From Hyphomicrobiales bacterium (lineage in GTDB: Bacteria; Pseudomonadota; Alphaproteobacteria; Rhizobiales; Xanthobacteraceae): a stretch of 59,405 nt of DNA. The notes beneath the pieces are model-generated. The model saw only the letters and a list, made by a program, of their open reading frames with translations, did no database searches and was not told the DNA's origin. The position numbers and the translations under genes are program-made. Of the stretch, positions 25,626 to 34,162 are shown in pieces. The stretch is taken from positions 1 through 59,405 of the forward strand of contig WHTP01000020.1 of the NCBI GenBank assembly GCA_009377695.1, read 5' to 3'. How positions within the stretch are numbered: the stretch's first letter is position 1; each line of letters starts with the position of its first letter.

Positions 25626-27173
25626 CTAACTCACTTTGGCGATTGGCGCGATCTTCTCCTGTTCGAATTCGCCCGCGACGAGCTTGCGGCGCAGGATCTT
25701 TCCGACCGGCGATTTCGGAACGGCCTCCACGAACACGTAACGGCGCGGGCGCTTGAAATTGGCGAGACCGGAGCTCCGGCAGAACTGGTCGAGCTCGTCG
25801 TGCTCGACCGGTGCGCCGCGCTTGACGAAGGCGGCGACGATCTTGCCCCAACGCTCATCCGGCAGGCCGACAACCGCGACCTCCGACACGGCCGGGTGCA
25901 GGGACAGACAGCTCTCGATCTCGACTGGCGAGACGTTCTCGCCGCCGGTGATGATCATGTCGTCGACGCGGCCGGTGACGAAGAGGTCGCCATCATCGTC
26001 AAAATACCCGGTGTCGCCGGTGAAGTACCAGCCGTCGCGCAACGCCTTGGCGTCGACATCGGGCCGGTGCCAATAGCCGTCGAAGGACTCGTCGCCGGCC
26101 TGGAGCGCAATGATCTCACCCTCCTCGCCTGGCGAGGCGACTTCGTCCGGGGACGCGGCGCCAAGCCGCGCCACGCGCACCATCTGGTTGATGCCGGCGC
26201 GGCCGGCGGAGCCCGGCTTGGCCGGGGCGTTCTGGTCGATGGTGAAGGTGTAGATTTCCGACGAGCCGTAGTGATTGACGAACAGGTCCGGCTTGAACGC
26301 GGCCTGCAGCGCCTTGAGCAGACCGTCGGTCATCGGCGCGCCTGCGAAGCCGAGCTTGCGCACGGAACTCACGTCCGTCGACTTGAAGCGCTCGTGATGC
26401 AACAGGTCGTGATAGAGCGTCGGCACGAGATAGAGATTGGTGACCTTCTCTGCCGCGATAAGGTTAAGCGCGGCGCCGACATCGAAGCGCGGCAGGCAGA
26501 CGAACGCGCCGCCAATCAGAGACATCGCAAGCAGCGAGCGCACGCCCATCGTGTGATAGAGCGGCATGACCCCAAGCGTGCGTTCGCCCGAGCGATAGAG
26601 ATTCTGTGCGACATGGGCGAGCGCCGCGGCGCGCTCGGCGCGGTGGCGGCGCGGCACGCCCTTTGGCCGCGCCGTGGTCCCGGATGTATAAAGCATCACG
26701 GAGGTCGCTTCGGCGTCGGCGCGGGGCTGCGTATCCGCCGCCGGTTCGGCGAGGATGGCGTCGAAAGCGAGATCGCGCGATGCTGGAAGGCCAACCGAGA
26801 TGCGCGGCACCGCCTGCGCACTCCTGGACGACTGCACGGCGTCGTCCGCAACACCTTCATAAACGAGTGCCTTGGCCTCGGCATTGTCGATGCAATAGTC
26901 AAGCTCGTCGGCAGTCGAGCGCCAGTTGAGCGGCGTGATGATCACCCCGGCGAACTGGCAGGCCCAGTGCAGCGTCGCGGCTTCCCAGCGGTTCTGCAGC
27001 AGCGACACGATGTGATCGCCTGGCTGCAGCCCAAGCCGGTCGAGCGCCGCGACGACGGATGAGATCCTCGCGTACCATTCGCGGTAGGTCAGCCGCACGT
27101 CGCCGTCGGCGATGGCGAGCGCATTGGGATCGCGAACGACACTCGCGACGAAGCTCGTTCCGAGATCAAGCAT
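25626..27173 (-). CDS. AMP-forming acyl-CoA ligase 2
   Basis: A 515-residue ANL-superfamily ligase. It has the phosphate loop MLYTSGTTARPKGVP, YGSSE, GDTGYFDDDGDLFVTGRVDDMIITGGENVSP (shown here only as family marks: GDTGYF, GRVDDMI, GGENVSP) and the C-terminal catalytic Lys in SPVGKILRR. The ATG at 27173 overlaps the end of the upstream CoxL-type gene by 8 bp, so the pair is translationally coupled. The substrate is likely a carboxylate produced or hydroxylated by the upstream molybdoenzyme, then processed by the downstream crotonase. Confidence 0.88.
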   Translation of the reverse strand: MLDLGTSFVASVVRDPNALAIADGDVRLTYREWYARISSVVAALDRLGLQPGDHIVSLLQNRWEAATLHWACQFAGVIITPLNWRSTADELDYCIDNAEAKALVYEGVADDAVQSSRSAQAVPRISVGLPASRDLAFDAILAEPAADTQPRADAEATSVMLYTSGTTARPKGVPRRHRAERAAALAHVAQNLYRSGERTLGVMPLYHTMGVRSLLAMSLIGGAFVCLPRFDVGAALNLIAAEKVTNLYLVPTLYHDLLHHERFKSTDVSSVRKLGFAGAPMTDGLLKALQAAFKPDLFVNHYGSSEIYTFTIDQNAPAKPGSAGRAGINQMVRVARLGAASPDEVASPGEEGEIIALQAGDESFDGYWHRPDVDAKALRDGWYFTGDTGYFDDDGDLFVTGRVDDMIITGGENVSPVEIESCLSLHPAVSEVAVVGLPDERWGKIVAAFVKRGAPVEHDELDQFCRSSGLANFKRPRRYVFVEAVPKSPVGKILRRKLVAGEFEQEKIAPIAKVS

Positions 27174-29583
27174 GCTTCGCATCCCGCTGGCGGACGAGTT
27201 GCAGGAGCTTACCGGGCTTGAGCGGCAGGTCGATCGCCGCAACGCCGAGCGCGTCGGCGACCGCATTCGCAAGGCACACCGGCGTGCTCATGCAGTTTCC
27301 CTCGCCGACGCCTTTGGCCCCGAGCGGCGTGAACGGGGAGGGCGTCTCGACATGCAGCATCACGGGCTCCGGAACCTCGCTGGCGGTCGGCACCAGATAG
27401 TCCGCGAAGCTTGCGGACAGGATGGCGCCGTCGGGCGCGTACACGAACTCCTCATAGATGGCGGCGCCGACTGCGTGGGCAAAGCCGCCGGTGATCTGCC
27501 CGGCGACCATGGCCGGATGCAGGACGCGGCCGCAGTCGTGCGTTGTCACGTATTTATCGATCCGAAGTGCGCCGGTGGCGGGATCGATCTCGATCCCGCA
27601 GAAATCGAAGATGAAGCCGTGGCAGAGCGATGAATTGATTTCGTCGGCATCGGTCGGCGCGGTGAGCTGCGGCGGTGTCCAGAACACGGTCTCGCGCAAT
27701 GCCTGCGCGCCGTCGGGGATGATGCCTGGCGACCAGTGCGCGGCGGCTGCGAGTCGTGAAAAGGATATCGTATTGTCTGGATTGCTGCGGGCGCGCACGC
27801 GGCCGCCGGAGAATTCGATCTCGTCGGCGGGCACGTTGAGCTGTGCAGCGGCGCAGCGCGTGAGCTTGTCTTTCATCTGGGTGGCCGCGAGCCCGATGGC
27901 GCCGCAAACGGCGGGCGCGAAGCGGCTGGAATAGTTGCCGGACGCGATCGACCAGCCATCGCGCGCAGTATCGACATCGGCAATGACGCTGATGTCGCGC
28001 GGTGTCAGCCCGAGCACATCGGCGACGATCTGCGCGGCGACGGTCCGGTGGCCCTGTCCCTGCGGCACCGATGCGATCTGCACCGATACGGCGCCGCTCG
28101 GATCGCATGCGATCGTGGCGGTAGCCTGCGCGCCATCCTTGGGACCGGCGCGGCGACGATCTTCAGCCGTCAGGGCTGTCGTGATGTAGCCCATGTTGGA
28201 GACGCTCGGCTCCACCACGGCGCAATAACCGATGCCGTACAGGCGGCCTTGGTTGCGCGCTTGGTCGCGGCGCATCTGCAATTCCGCTAGAGCGCCACCC
28301 TGCAGGGCGACCTCGATCGTTGCCGCGTAGTCTCCGGAATCCAGGAGGCCACCGGTCGCGGTGCGGTAGGGGAAGGCGCCGCCTGGAACGAGATTGCGCC
28401 GGATCACGTCGATCGGATCGAGACCGAGATCGACGGCGATTCGCTGCATCAGCCGTTCAAGCGCGTAATAGACCTGCGGGCCGCCGAAGCCGCGATTGAG
28501 GCCAGTGGGCGTCTTGTTGGTGAGCACCACCCGGTTGCGCACGGAGACATGGCGGATGTCATAGGCGCCGGTGAGATTCCCGTGCATGCGGTAGAGCGTC
28601 GCCGGCTCCGGTGCGCGGATATGGGCGCCGACATCCTCGATCTGGTCCCACGCCAGCGCGAGCACGCGGCCGTCGCCATCGACGGCGGCGTCGAGACGCG
28701 TGACTCGGTTTGTCGCCGAGACCGAGGCGGTGAGATGCTCCAGGCGATCTTCGATCCATTTCACCGGCGCACCGGCGACGCGGGCGGCGAGCGCCATCAA
28801 CACAATGTACGGAAACACACCCTGTTTGACCCCGAAGCTGCCGCCGGAATCCGGCGGGGTGCGCAGCCGGAAGCGATTGCCAGGCACCTTCAGCGCGCGC
28901 GCCATCACCGCGTGCATGCTGAACGGGCCCATGAAATTGGCGGTTACGTCATAAGCGTCTTCGCCCGGGTCATACTCGGCGATGACGCCATAGGTCTCGA
29001 TCGGCGTGCAGGAGTTGCGCGGATAGGCGATCTCGACCGAGACCTTGTGAGGGGCCTCTGCAAAGGCCCGCTCGGGATCGCCGTAGCGGAACGAGCGGTC
29101 GTTTGCGACATTCGAGCCGAGAGCTTCATGCAAGACCTGCTGCGGCGGATCGAGCGCCGCGCGCGGATCGACGATAGCTGACAACGGCTCGTAGTCGACA
29201 GCGATCAGTTCCAGCGCATCTTCGGCGTGATAGCGGTCGGTTGCGACGACGACCGCCACCGGCTCGCCGACATAGCGCACACGGTCGACGGCGATCGGCC
29301 AGCACTGCACCGGCGCCTTCACAGCGACGACGAGGCTTGCGGACAGTCCCATGACCTCGGCACCGGTCAGAACCGCAGCGACGCCGGGAGCACTGCGCGC
29401 CGCTGTGACATCGATCGAGCGGATCATGGCATGGGCATGCGGCGAGCGCAGGATCGCGGCATCAAGGGTTCCGCGCCGTACGCCGAGGTCGTCGATATAG
29501 CGGCCACGCCCGGTCACCAGCGCGGCGTCTTCCACCCGCGCGATCGATTTACCAACCCAGCCGGTTGCCGTCGCCGCATTCAT
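27166..29583 (-). CDS. Xanthine dehydrogenase-family molybdenum subunit (CoxL-like)
   Basis: An 805-residue Mo-MCD hydroxylase large subunit. It has GRGRYIDDL near the N-terminus, LRSPHAHA, VGEPVAVVVA, TPPDSGGSFGVKQG, the loop TPTGLNRGFGGPQ where CO dehydrogenases have AYRCSFR, the SVPQGQGHRTV segment and the catalytic Glu in LGAKGVGEGN. The lack of AYRCSFR means it is not a true CO dehydrogenase; it probably hydroxylates an N-heteroaromatic or other carbon compound. Partner FAD (CoxM) and 2Fe-2S (CoxS) subunits are absent from the neighbourhood. It heads a minus-strand operon; its start is only 16 bp from repeat element copy A, which fills the divergent promoter region. Confidence 0.88.
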   Translation of the reverse strand: MNAATATGWVGKSIARVEDAALVTGRGRYIDDLGVRRGTLDAAILRSPHAHAMIRSIDVTAARSAPGVAAVLTGAEVMGLSASLVVAVKAPVQCWPIAVDRVRYVGEPVAVVVATDRYHAEDALELIAVDYEPLSAIVDPRAALDPPQQVLHEALGSNVANDRSFRYGDPERAFAEAPHKVSVEIAYPRNSCTPIETYGVIAEYDPGEDAYDVTANFMGPFSMHAVMARALKVPGNRFRLRTPPDSGGSFGVKQGVFPYIVLMALAARVAGAPVKWIEDRLEHLTASVSATNRVTRLDAAVDGDGRVLALAWDQIEDVGAHIRAPEPATLYRMHGNLTGAYDIRHVSVRNRVVLTNKTPTGLNRGFGGPQVYYALERLMQRIAVDLGLDPIDVIRRNLVPGGAFPYRTATGGLLDSGDYAATIEVALQGGALAELQMRRDQARNQGRLYGIGYCAVVEPSVSNMGYITTALTAEDRRRAGPKDGAQATATIACDPSGAVSVQIASVPQGQGHRTVAAQIVADVLGLTPRDISVIADVDTARDGWSIASGNYSSRFAPAVCGAIGLAATQMKDKLTRCAAAQLNVPADEIEFSGGRVRARSNPDNTISFSRLAAAAHWSPGIIPDGAQALRETVFWTPPQLTAPTDADEINSSLCHGFIFDFCGIEIDPATGALRIDKYVTTHDCGRVLHPAMVAGQITGGFAHAVGAAIYEEFVYAPDGAILSASFADYLVPTASEVPEPVMLHVETPSPFTPLGAKGVGEGNCMSTPVCLANAVADALGVAAIDLPLKPGKLLQLVRQRDAKHA

Positions 29584-29598
29584 GCCGGATGTTCCACC

Positions 29599-29759
29599 AG
29601 TGTGGCGGTTCAGAAGTCCGCAACAGCGATGCGGCTAGTCCGAATTGCGGATTTCTGAACCTAAGCCACACTGGAATCAAGGACTTGCTGGTGTCCTTCG
29701 ATTCCGAAGTTCGTATAAGACGGTGCTGCGAGATCGTACGAACTTCGGAACCGGGACAC
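29599..29759. repeat. Paired-palindrome element, copy A
   Basis: Two adjacent long palindromes. The left one has arms GTGTGGCGGTTCAGAAGTCC and a matching downstream arm ending CCACAC (29599-29672). The right one has TGTCCTTCGATTCCGAAGTT and a matching arm ending GGGACAC (29692-29759). Copies B, C and D share the layout. This is the most diverged copy, mainly in the left loop. It takes up most of the 206-bp gap between the divergent CoxL-like and UbiD-family genes. Confidence 0.9.
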
Positions 29760-29789
29760 CCGCCGCCAACAATGCTACATCTCGGGGCG

Positions 29790-31226
29790 ATGACCAAGCA
29801 CGACATGCCCGCGCAGTCAGGCTGCCGCATTGGCGACAATGCGCCACAGCCGATCCGCAGCTTGCGCGAATGGCTCGATCACCTGGAGGCGCACGACCGT
29901 CTCAAGGTGCTCAAGCCCGGCGTCGGGCTGCGCTTCGAACTGGCTGCTATCGCCAAGCGGCTCGACGGCCGCAGCGCGACCCTGTTCCCGAAGCCGGGCG
30001 GCCATCCGATCCCTGTGGTGTCGGGGCTCATTTCTGACCGCGGCTGGATGGCGGAGGCGATGGGCGTCGAGCCGGCCGACCTGCTCGCGCGCTTTGAGGA
30101 GGCGGCGCTCAATCCGCTGCCATGGCAGGAGGTCAAGTCGGCGCCGGCGCAGGAGGTCGTGCATCGCGAGATCGATCTCGCCAAGCTCCTTCCGCTGCCG
30201 ACCCACAACGAGCATGACAGCGGCCCCTATATCACCGCGGGGATCATGATCACGCGCAACCCGCGCACCGGGCAGCAGAACGTCTCGATCCATCGCTGCC
30301 AATTGAGCGGACCGAACCGGCTTGGCGTGCTGCTGCTCCCGCGACATGCGCACATGTTTTTCGAGATGGCCGAGCAGCAAGGCGCACCGCTCGAAGCCGC
30401 CATTGTGGTGGGCATCGATCCGTTGACATTGCTTGCCTCGCAGGCCATCGCTCCGATGGACGTCGACGAGCTCACGATCGCAGGCGCTCTGCACGGGCGG
30501 CCGTTGCCAGTGGTGAAGTGCCTCACCAGCGAATTGCGGGTGCCGGCCGAGGCCGAAATCGTCATCGAAGGGCGCTTCCTCCCGCAGGTGCGGGAGCCGG
30601 AAGGGCCGTTCGGCGAGTTCCCGCAATATTATGGCGAGCGCGGCGACCGCCATGTGATGGAAGTCGACGTGGTGACGCATCGCAAGGACGCGATCTTCCA
30701 CACGGTCGGCGGCGGCGGGCTCGAACATCTGCTGCTCGGCGCGATCCCGCGCGAGGCGACGCTTCTTGCACATTTGAAACGGAATTTCCCGAACGTTCTC
30801 GACGTGCATCTCTCGCCCGGCGGGATCATGCGTTATCACCTTTATGTGCAGATCAAGAAGCGGCAGGAAGGCGAGGCCAAGAACATCATGATGGGCGCCT
30901 TCGCCGGCTCCTTCGACGTCAAGCACGTCACCGTTGTCGACGACGACGTCGACATCTACAACCCAACCGAGGTCGAATGGGCGGTGGCGACGCGCTTTCA
31001 GGCCGACCGCGATTTGCTGATCGTGCCGGAGAGCCAGGGCTCGAAGCTCGATCCGTCGACGCGCAACGGCGTCGGGGCGAAGATGGGAATCGATGCAACC
31101 AAGCCGCTATCGGCGGACGAGATGGTGTTCAAGCGTATTCGCGTTCCGGGCGAGGAGAACGTCGATGTCGAGCGCCTGCTGTCGGAGCAGGGCGGCGCGC
31201 GCTGGCGCGATGCGGTGAAGGATTAG
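29790..31226 (+). CDS. UbiD-family decarboxylase
   Basis: A 478-residue prenyl-FMN-dependent (de)carboxylase. The N-terminal half has LREWLDHLEAHDRL and the conserved Arg region in NVSIHRCQLSGPNRLG. The catalytic E-x-x-x-E part is visible in VREPEGPFGEFPQYYG, and HRKDAIFHTVGGGG.EH follows. Related to UbiD, phenolic acid and aromatic decarboxylases. I start at ATG 29790; frames further upstream would translate repeat copy A. ATG 29772 is possible. UbiX is not in the window. Its divergence from the CoxL operon suggests a role on an aromatic acid in the same pathway. The last 4 bp overlap the convergent LeuD-like gene. Confidence 0.85.
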   Translation: MTKHDMPAQSGCRIGDNAPQPIRSLREWLDHLEAHDRLKVLKPGVGLRFELAAIAKRLDGRSATLFPKPGGHPIPVVSGLISDRGWMAEAMGVEPADLLARFEEAALNPLPWQEVKSAPAQEVVHREIDLAKLLPLPTHNEHDSGPYITAGIMITRNPRTGQQNVSIHRCQLSGPNRLGVLLLPRHAHMFFEMAEQQGAPLEAAIVVGIDPLTLLASQAIAPMDVDELTIAGALHGRPLPVVKCLTSELRVPAEAEIVIEGRFLPQVREPEGPFGEFPQYYGERGDRHVMEVDVVTHRKDAIFHTVGGGGLEHLLLGAIPREATLLAHLKRNFPNVLDVHLSPGGIMRYHLYVQIKKRQEGEAKNIMMGAFAGSFDVKHVTVVDDDVDIYNPTEVEWAVATRFQADRDLLIVPESQGSKLDPSTRNGVGAKMGIDATKPLSADEMVFKRIRVPGEENVDVERLLSEQGGARWRDAVKD

Positions 31227-31735
31227 AGCGCCGCTGCTGCGCGCTTTGCTGCGAAGCGTTTTTCGAGATGCGGTACCAGCCCGCCATCCGAAATCATGTC
31301 CAGCAAGAATTGCGGCAATGGCGACGCCTTGAGCGTCACGTCGCGCGTCTTGTTATGCACGGCGCCAGTCGCCGGATCGACACGTACGAGATCGCCGGCG
31401 CCGATCTGGTCGACCTCGCTGCACACCAGCACGGGCAAGCCAAAATTGAGCGCGTTGCGATAGAAGATGCCGCCATAGGAGCGCGCCAGCACGGCGGCGA
31501 CGCCGAGATATTTGAGCGCCTCGGCCGCCTGCTCGCGTGAGGAGCCGATCCCGAAACCCTGGCCGGCGACCAGCACGTCGCCCGGCTTCACCGTACGTAC
31601 GAAATCCGGGTCGACTGACTCCAGGCAGTGCTGAGCGATGGTCGCGATCGGATGCTTCATGTAGATGCCGGGCGCCAGCATGTCGGTGTTGATGCCATCG
31701 CCATAGACAAAGGCGCGTCCGTGGTTCGCGCTCAT
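31223..31735 (-). CDS. leuD: LeuD-like hydro-lyase small subunit
   Basis: A 170-residue aconitase-superfamily swivel-domain subunit. It shows VYGDGINTDMLAPG, GQGFGIGSSREQAAEALKYLG with the conserved SSRE loop, and SYGGIFYRNALNFGLP. It pairs with the large subunit upstream, overlapping it by 4 bp (ATGA). Together they would interconvert hydroxy-acids by dehydration and hydration. Known families include 3-isopropylmalate dehydratase, homoaconitase and 2,3-dimethylmalate dehydratase. The setting (accessory catabolism, no leuA or leuB) argues against a leucine biosynthesis role, so the symbol gives family only. Confidence 0.82.
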   Translation of the reverse strand: MSANHGRAFVYGDGINTDMLAPGIYMKHPIATIAQHCLESVDPDFVRTVKPGDVLVAGQGFGIGSSREQAAEALKYLGVAAVLARSYGGIFYRNALNFGLPVLVCSEVDQIGAGDLVRVDPATGAVHNKTRDVTLKASPLPQFLLDMISDGGLVPHLEKRFAAKRAAAAL

Positions 31736-32994
31736 GACAGCATCTCACGCGGATCGGAAATACGGCCACGCACCGCGGAGGCCGCGACCGTGTAGGGCGA
31801 CCCCAGATAGATATTCGCGCTCGCCGTTCCCATGCGGCCCTTGAAGTTGCGGGCGATCGAGGAGATGCAGGTCACATTCTCCTCGAGCGTGCCGTTATAG
31901 CCGGCGCACATGCCGCAGGCGTTCGGCAGCAGCGTCGCGCCTGCATCGACGAGGATCTGCAAGGTACCGTCGCTCGCGGCTGCTTCCTGGTCGCGGTGCG
32001 ATGCCGGCGCCACAAGCAACGACACGCTAGGATCGACCTTGCGGTCCTTGAGCACCGACGCCGCCATGCGGAGGTCGACGATCTTCGCGCCCGTGCACGC
32101 GCCGATATGCGCGACATCGATCTTCACCGCGCCGTGGTCCGCCACCGGCGCGGCATTGGCGGGGCTGTGCGGTGCCGCGACCTGCGGCGTGAGTGCCGAT
32201 GCGTCAAAGCGGAGGCATTCCGCCGGCATTGCATCGGGATCCGATTGCCAGCGCGCCACGTCGCCGGGCTCTGCGCCGGCGGCGCGAATGAAGGCCGCCG
32301 TCGTCTCATCGGGATCACAAAGGCCGGTTTGCCCGCCGAGTTCGGCCGTCATGTTGGAGAGGGTCATCCGCTCCTGCATCGGCAGTGCACGGATCGCATC
32401 GCCACGGAAGTGAACGGCCTGCGTGCGACCGCCCTCCATGCCGAGCTGACCACAGAGGAACAGCATCACGTCCTTGGCGACAACACACGGCCCGAATGTG
32501 CCACGCCATTCGATCTCGATCGTTTCCGGTACGGTGAGCCAGATCTCGCCGGTCGCAAGTACGCCTGCCATTTCGGTCGCGCCGATGCCGAACATGTAAG
32601 CGCCGAAGGCGCCGCCGGTCGGCGAATGGCTGTCGCCCCCGACCACGAACATGCCGGGCTTCAGGTGACCGCGCTCGGGCAGCACGACATGGCAAATGCC
32701 TTCGCTGTCGTAGAAACCGGCCAACTTGTTCTCGGCCGCGAACTTGCGCGTGACCTCGCCGATACGGCGCGTCTCATCGTCGGCGGCCGGGACGTAGTGG
32801 TCGCTGATCAGGACGACCTTGCTCGGGTCCCACAGGCCGACGCCGAAGCGCTTGAGGATCGGCGCCACGCGCCGCGGCCCGCCGGAATCGTGGATCATGG
32901 CAAGATCGACGGCGCAGGTGACGATCTCGCCGGGCGTGACATGCGTACGTCTGGCCGCGCGCGCGACGATCTTCTCGGCCAGGGTCAGCGCCAT
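31732..32994 (-). CDS. leuC: LeuC-like hydro-lyase large subunit
   Basis: A 420-residue aconitase-superfamily [4Fe-4S] enzyme. Cluster ligands are visible as Cys in IGACTGAKIVDLR and the two Cys of ACGMCAGYNG; the segments VGGDSHSPTGGAFGA and FKGRMGTASANIYLGSP are diagnostic. It is coupled with the small subunit by a 4-bp overlap. The ATG at 32994 lies 26 bp from repeat copy B. The isocitrate-lyase-family gene is divergent across this repeat, which recalls the dimethylmalate hydro-lyase plus dimethylmalate lyase pairing of nicotinate fermenters; that is a hypothesis only. Confidence 0.83.
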   Translation of the reverse strand: MALTLAEKIVARAARRTHVTPGEIVTCAVDLAMIHDSGGPRRVAPILKRFGVGLWDPSKVVLISDHYVPAADDETRRIGEVTRKFAAENKLAGFYDSEGICHVVLPERGHLKPGMFVVGGDSHSPTGGAFGAYMFGIGATEMAGVLATGEIWLTVPETIEIEWRGTFGPCVVAKDVMLFLCGQLGMEGGRTQAVHFRGDAIRALPMQERMTLSNMTAELGGQTGLCDPDETTAAFIRAAGAEPGDVARWQSDPDAMPAECLRFDASALTPQVAAPHSPANAAPVADHGAVKIDVAHIGACTGAKIVDLRMAASVLKDRKVDPSVSLLVAPASHRDQEAAASDGTLQILVDAGATLLPNACGMCAGYNGTLEENVTCISSIARNFKGRMGTASANIYLGSPYTVAASAVRGRISDPREMLS

Positions 32995-33020
32995 CTCATC
33001 GCCTCATTGCTACTGCGCCG

Positions 33021-33188
33021 CTAGTGTGGCGGTTCAGACGTCCGCATCATCCTCGCGGCGAGCCCGATATGCAGACTTCTGGACCAAAGCCGCACTAGAT
33101 TCAATACGTTGCTAGTGCCCTTCGATTCCGAAGTTCGCAAACAAATGTGCCGCAAAAAATCATGCGAACTTCGGAAATCGGGACACTA
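33021..33188. repeat. Paired-palindrome element, copy B
   Basis: Full-length copy starting CTAGTGTGGCGGTTCAGA and ending GGGACACTAG. CTAGTG/CACTAG termini make the whole element an inverted-repeat unit. It occupies 168 of 280 bp between the divergent LeuC-like and isocitrate-lyase-family genes. The right stem (CGATTCCGAAGTTCG) is perfectly conserved with copies A, C and D. Confidence 0.92.
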
Positions 33189-33274
33189 GCGCCACACGCT
33201 TGCGGGATATCTCACAATCATACTAATACAAGTCAGTTCATCCGGAAAATGCTGCAGATAGAGCGTGCCCGATC

Positions 33275-34162
33275 ATGGCGGTTGCCAAATCGAACGGACT
33301 GGCGGCGCGGTTGAAGGATGCGGAACGGGCGCAGAGCATCGTTGTCGCGCCCGGCGTGTACGACGCATTCAGCGCGGGCATCGCCGAAGCCGCTGGCTTC
33401 GACACGCTTTATCTCTCGGGCGCTGCCATCGCCTATTGCCGGCTCGGGCGGCCTGACATCGGACTCGTCTCCTCGACCGAGGTGGCGGAGACGATCGCGC
33501 TGGTGCGCGACCGCGTCGAGTGCTCGCTCGTCGTTGACGCCGACACCGGCTATGGCAACGCGCTCAACGTCCAGCGCACGGTGCGACTGTTCGAGCGGGC
33601 AGGGGCCTCCGCGATCCAGCTCGAGGATCAGGTGTTCCCGAAGCGCTGCGGACATCTCTCCGGCAAGGCCGTCATCCCCGCGGCGGAGATGGCGGGCAAG
33701 ATCAGGGCCGCGGTCGATGCGCGGCAGTCGGAATCGACACTCATCATCGGCCGCAGCGATGCGGCGGCGGTCGAGGGCCTCGATCGCGCGATTGCGCGCG
33801 GGCGTCTCTATGCCGAGGCGGGTGCCGATATCCTGTTCATCGAGGCGCCGCGGACACGCGACGACCTCCAGAAGGTTGCAAAGGAGCTCGGCGGGACGGC
33901 GCCACTGCTCGCCAACATGGTCGAGGGCGGCAACACGCCGCTGCTCACCGCCGACGAACTCGCTGGCATCGGCTTCCGCATCGTGATCTTTCCAGGGGGA
34001 ATCGTGCGTGCGCTCGCGCGAACAGCGCGTGACTACTACTCGAGCTTGCATGCCCACGGCACGAATGTTGCTTTTCAAGACCGGATGTTCGACTTCAATG
34101 AATTGAACGACATGCTCGGCACCGCGGAGATCCTGAAGAATGGGTGTTCCTATGAAGAGTAA
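33275..34162 (+). CDS. Isocitrate lyase/PEP mutase-family enzyme
   Basis: A 295-residue alpha/beta-barrel lyase. It carries VAPGVYDAFSAGIAEAAGFD, the Mg-binding DADTGYGN, and the catalytic KRCGHLSGK loop of C-C bond lyases in this superfamily (Cys present). Further marks are RSDA.AVEGLDRAI.R and A..A.A.GAD.LFIEAP. Candidates are methylisocitrate lyase, dimethylmalate lyase or oxaloacetate decarboxylase. The gene is separated from the LeuCD-like genes by repeat copy B, and the next gene, a Bug receptor, overlaps it by 11 bp, so substrate uptake and cleavage are coupled. Confidence 0.85.
   Translation: MAVAKSNGLAARLKDAERAQSIVVAPGVYDAFSAGIAEAAGFDTLYLSGAAIAYCRLGRPDIGLVSSTEVAETIALVRDRVECSLVVDADTGYGNALNVQRTVRLFERAGASAIQLEDQVFPKRCGHLSGKAVIPAAEMAGKIRAAVDARQSESTLIIGRSDAAAVEGLDRAIARGRLYAEAGADILFIEAPRTRDDLQKVAKELGGTAPLLANMVEGGNTPLLTADELAGIGFRIVIFPGGIVRALARTARDYYSSLHAHGTNVAFQDRMFDFNELNDMLGTAEILKNGCSYEE

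Noticed and set aside
25269-27062. Plus-strand open frame of about 600 codons antisense to the acyl-CoA ligase
   Set aside because: No recognisable domains; the ligase motifs are on the other strand.
27166-29583. True aerobic CO dehydrogenase large subunit
   Set aside because: The AYRCSFR active-site loop is replaced by LNRGFGG and coxS/coxM are absent.
29565-29789. N-terminal extension of the UbiD-family gene
   Set aside because: The extension is the translation of repeat copy A and not homologous to the family.
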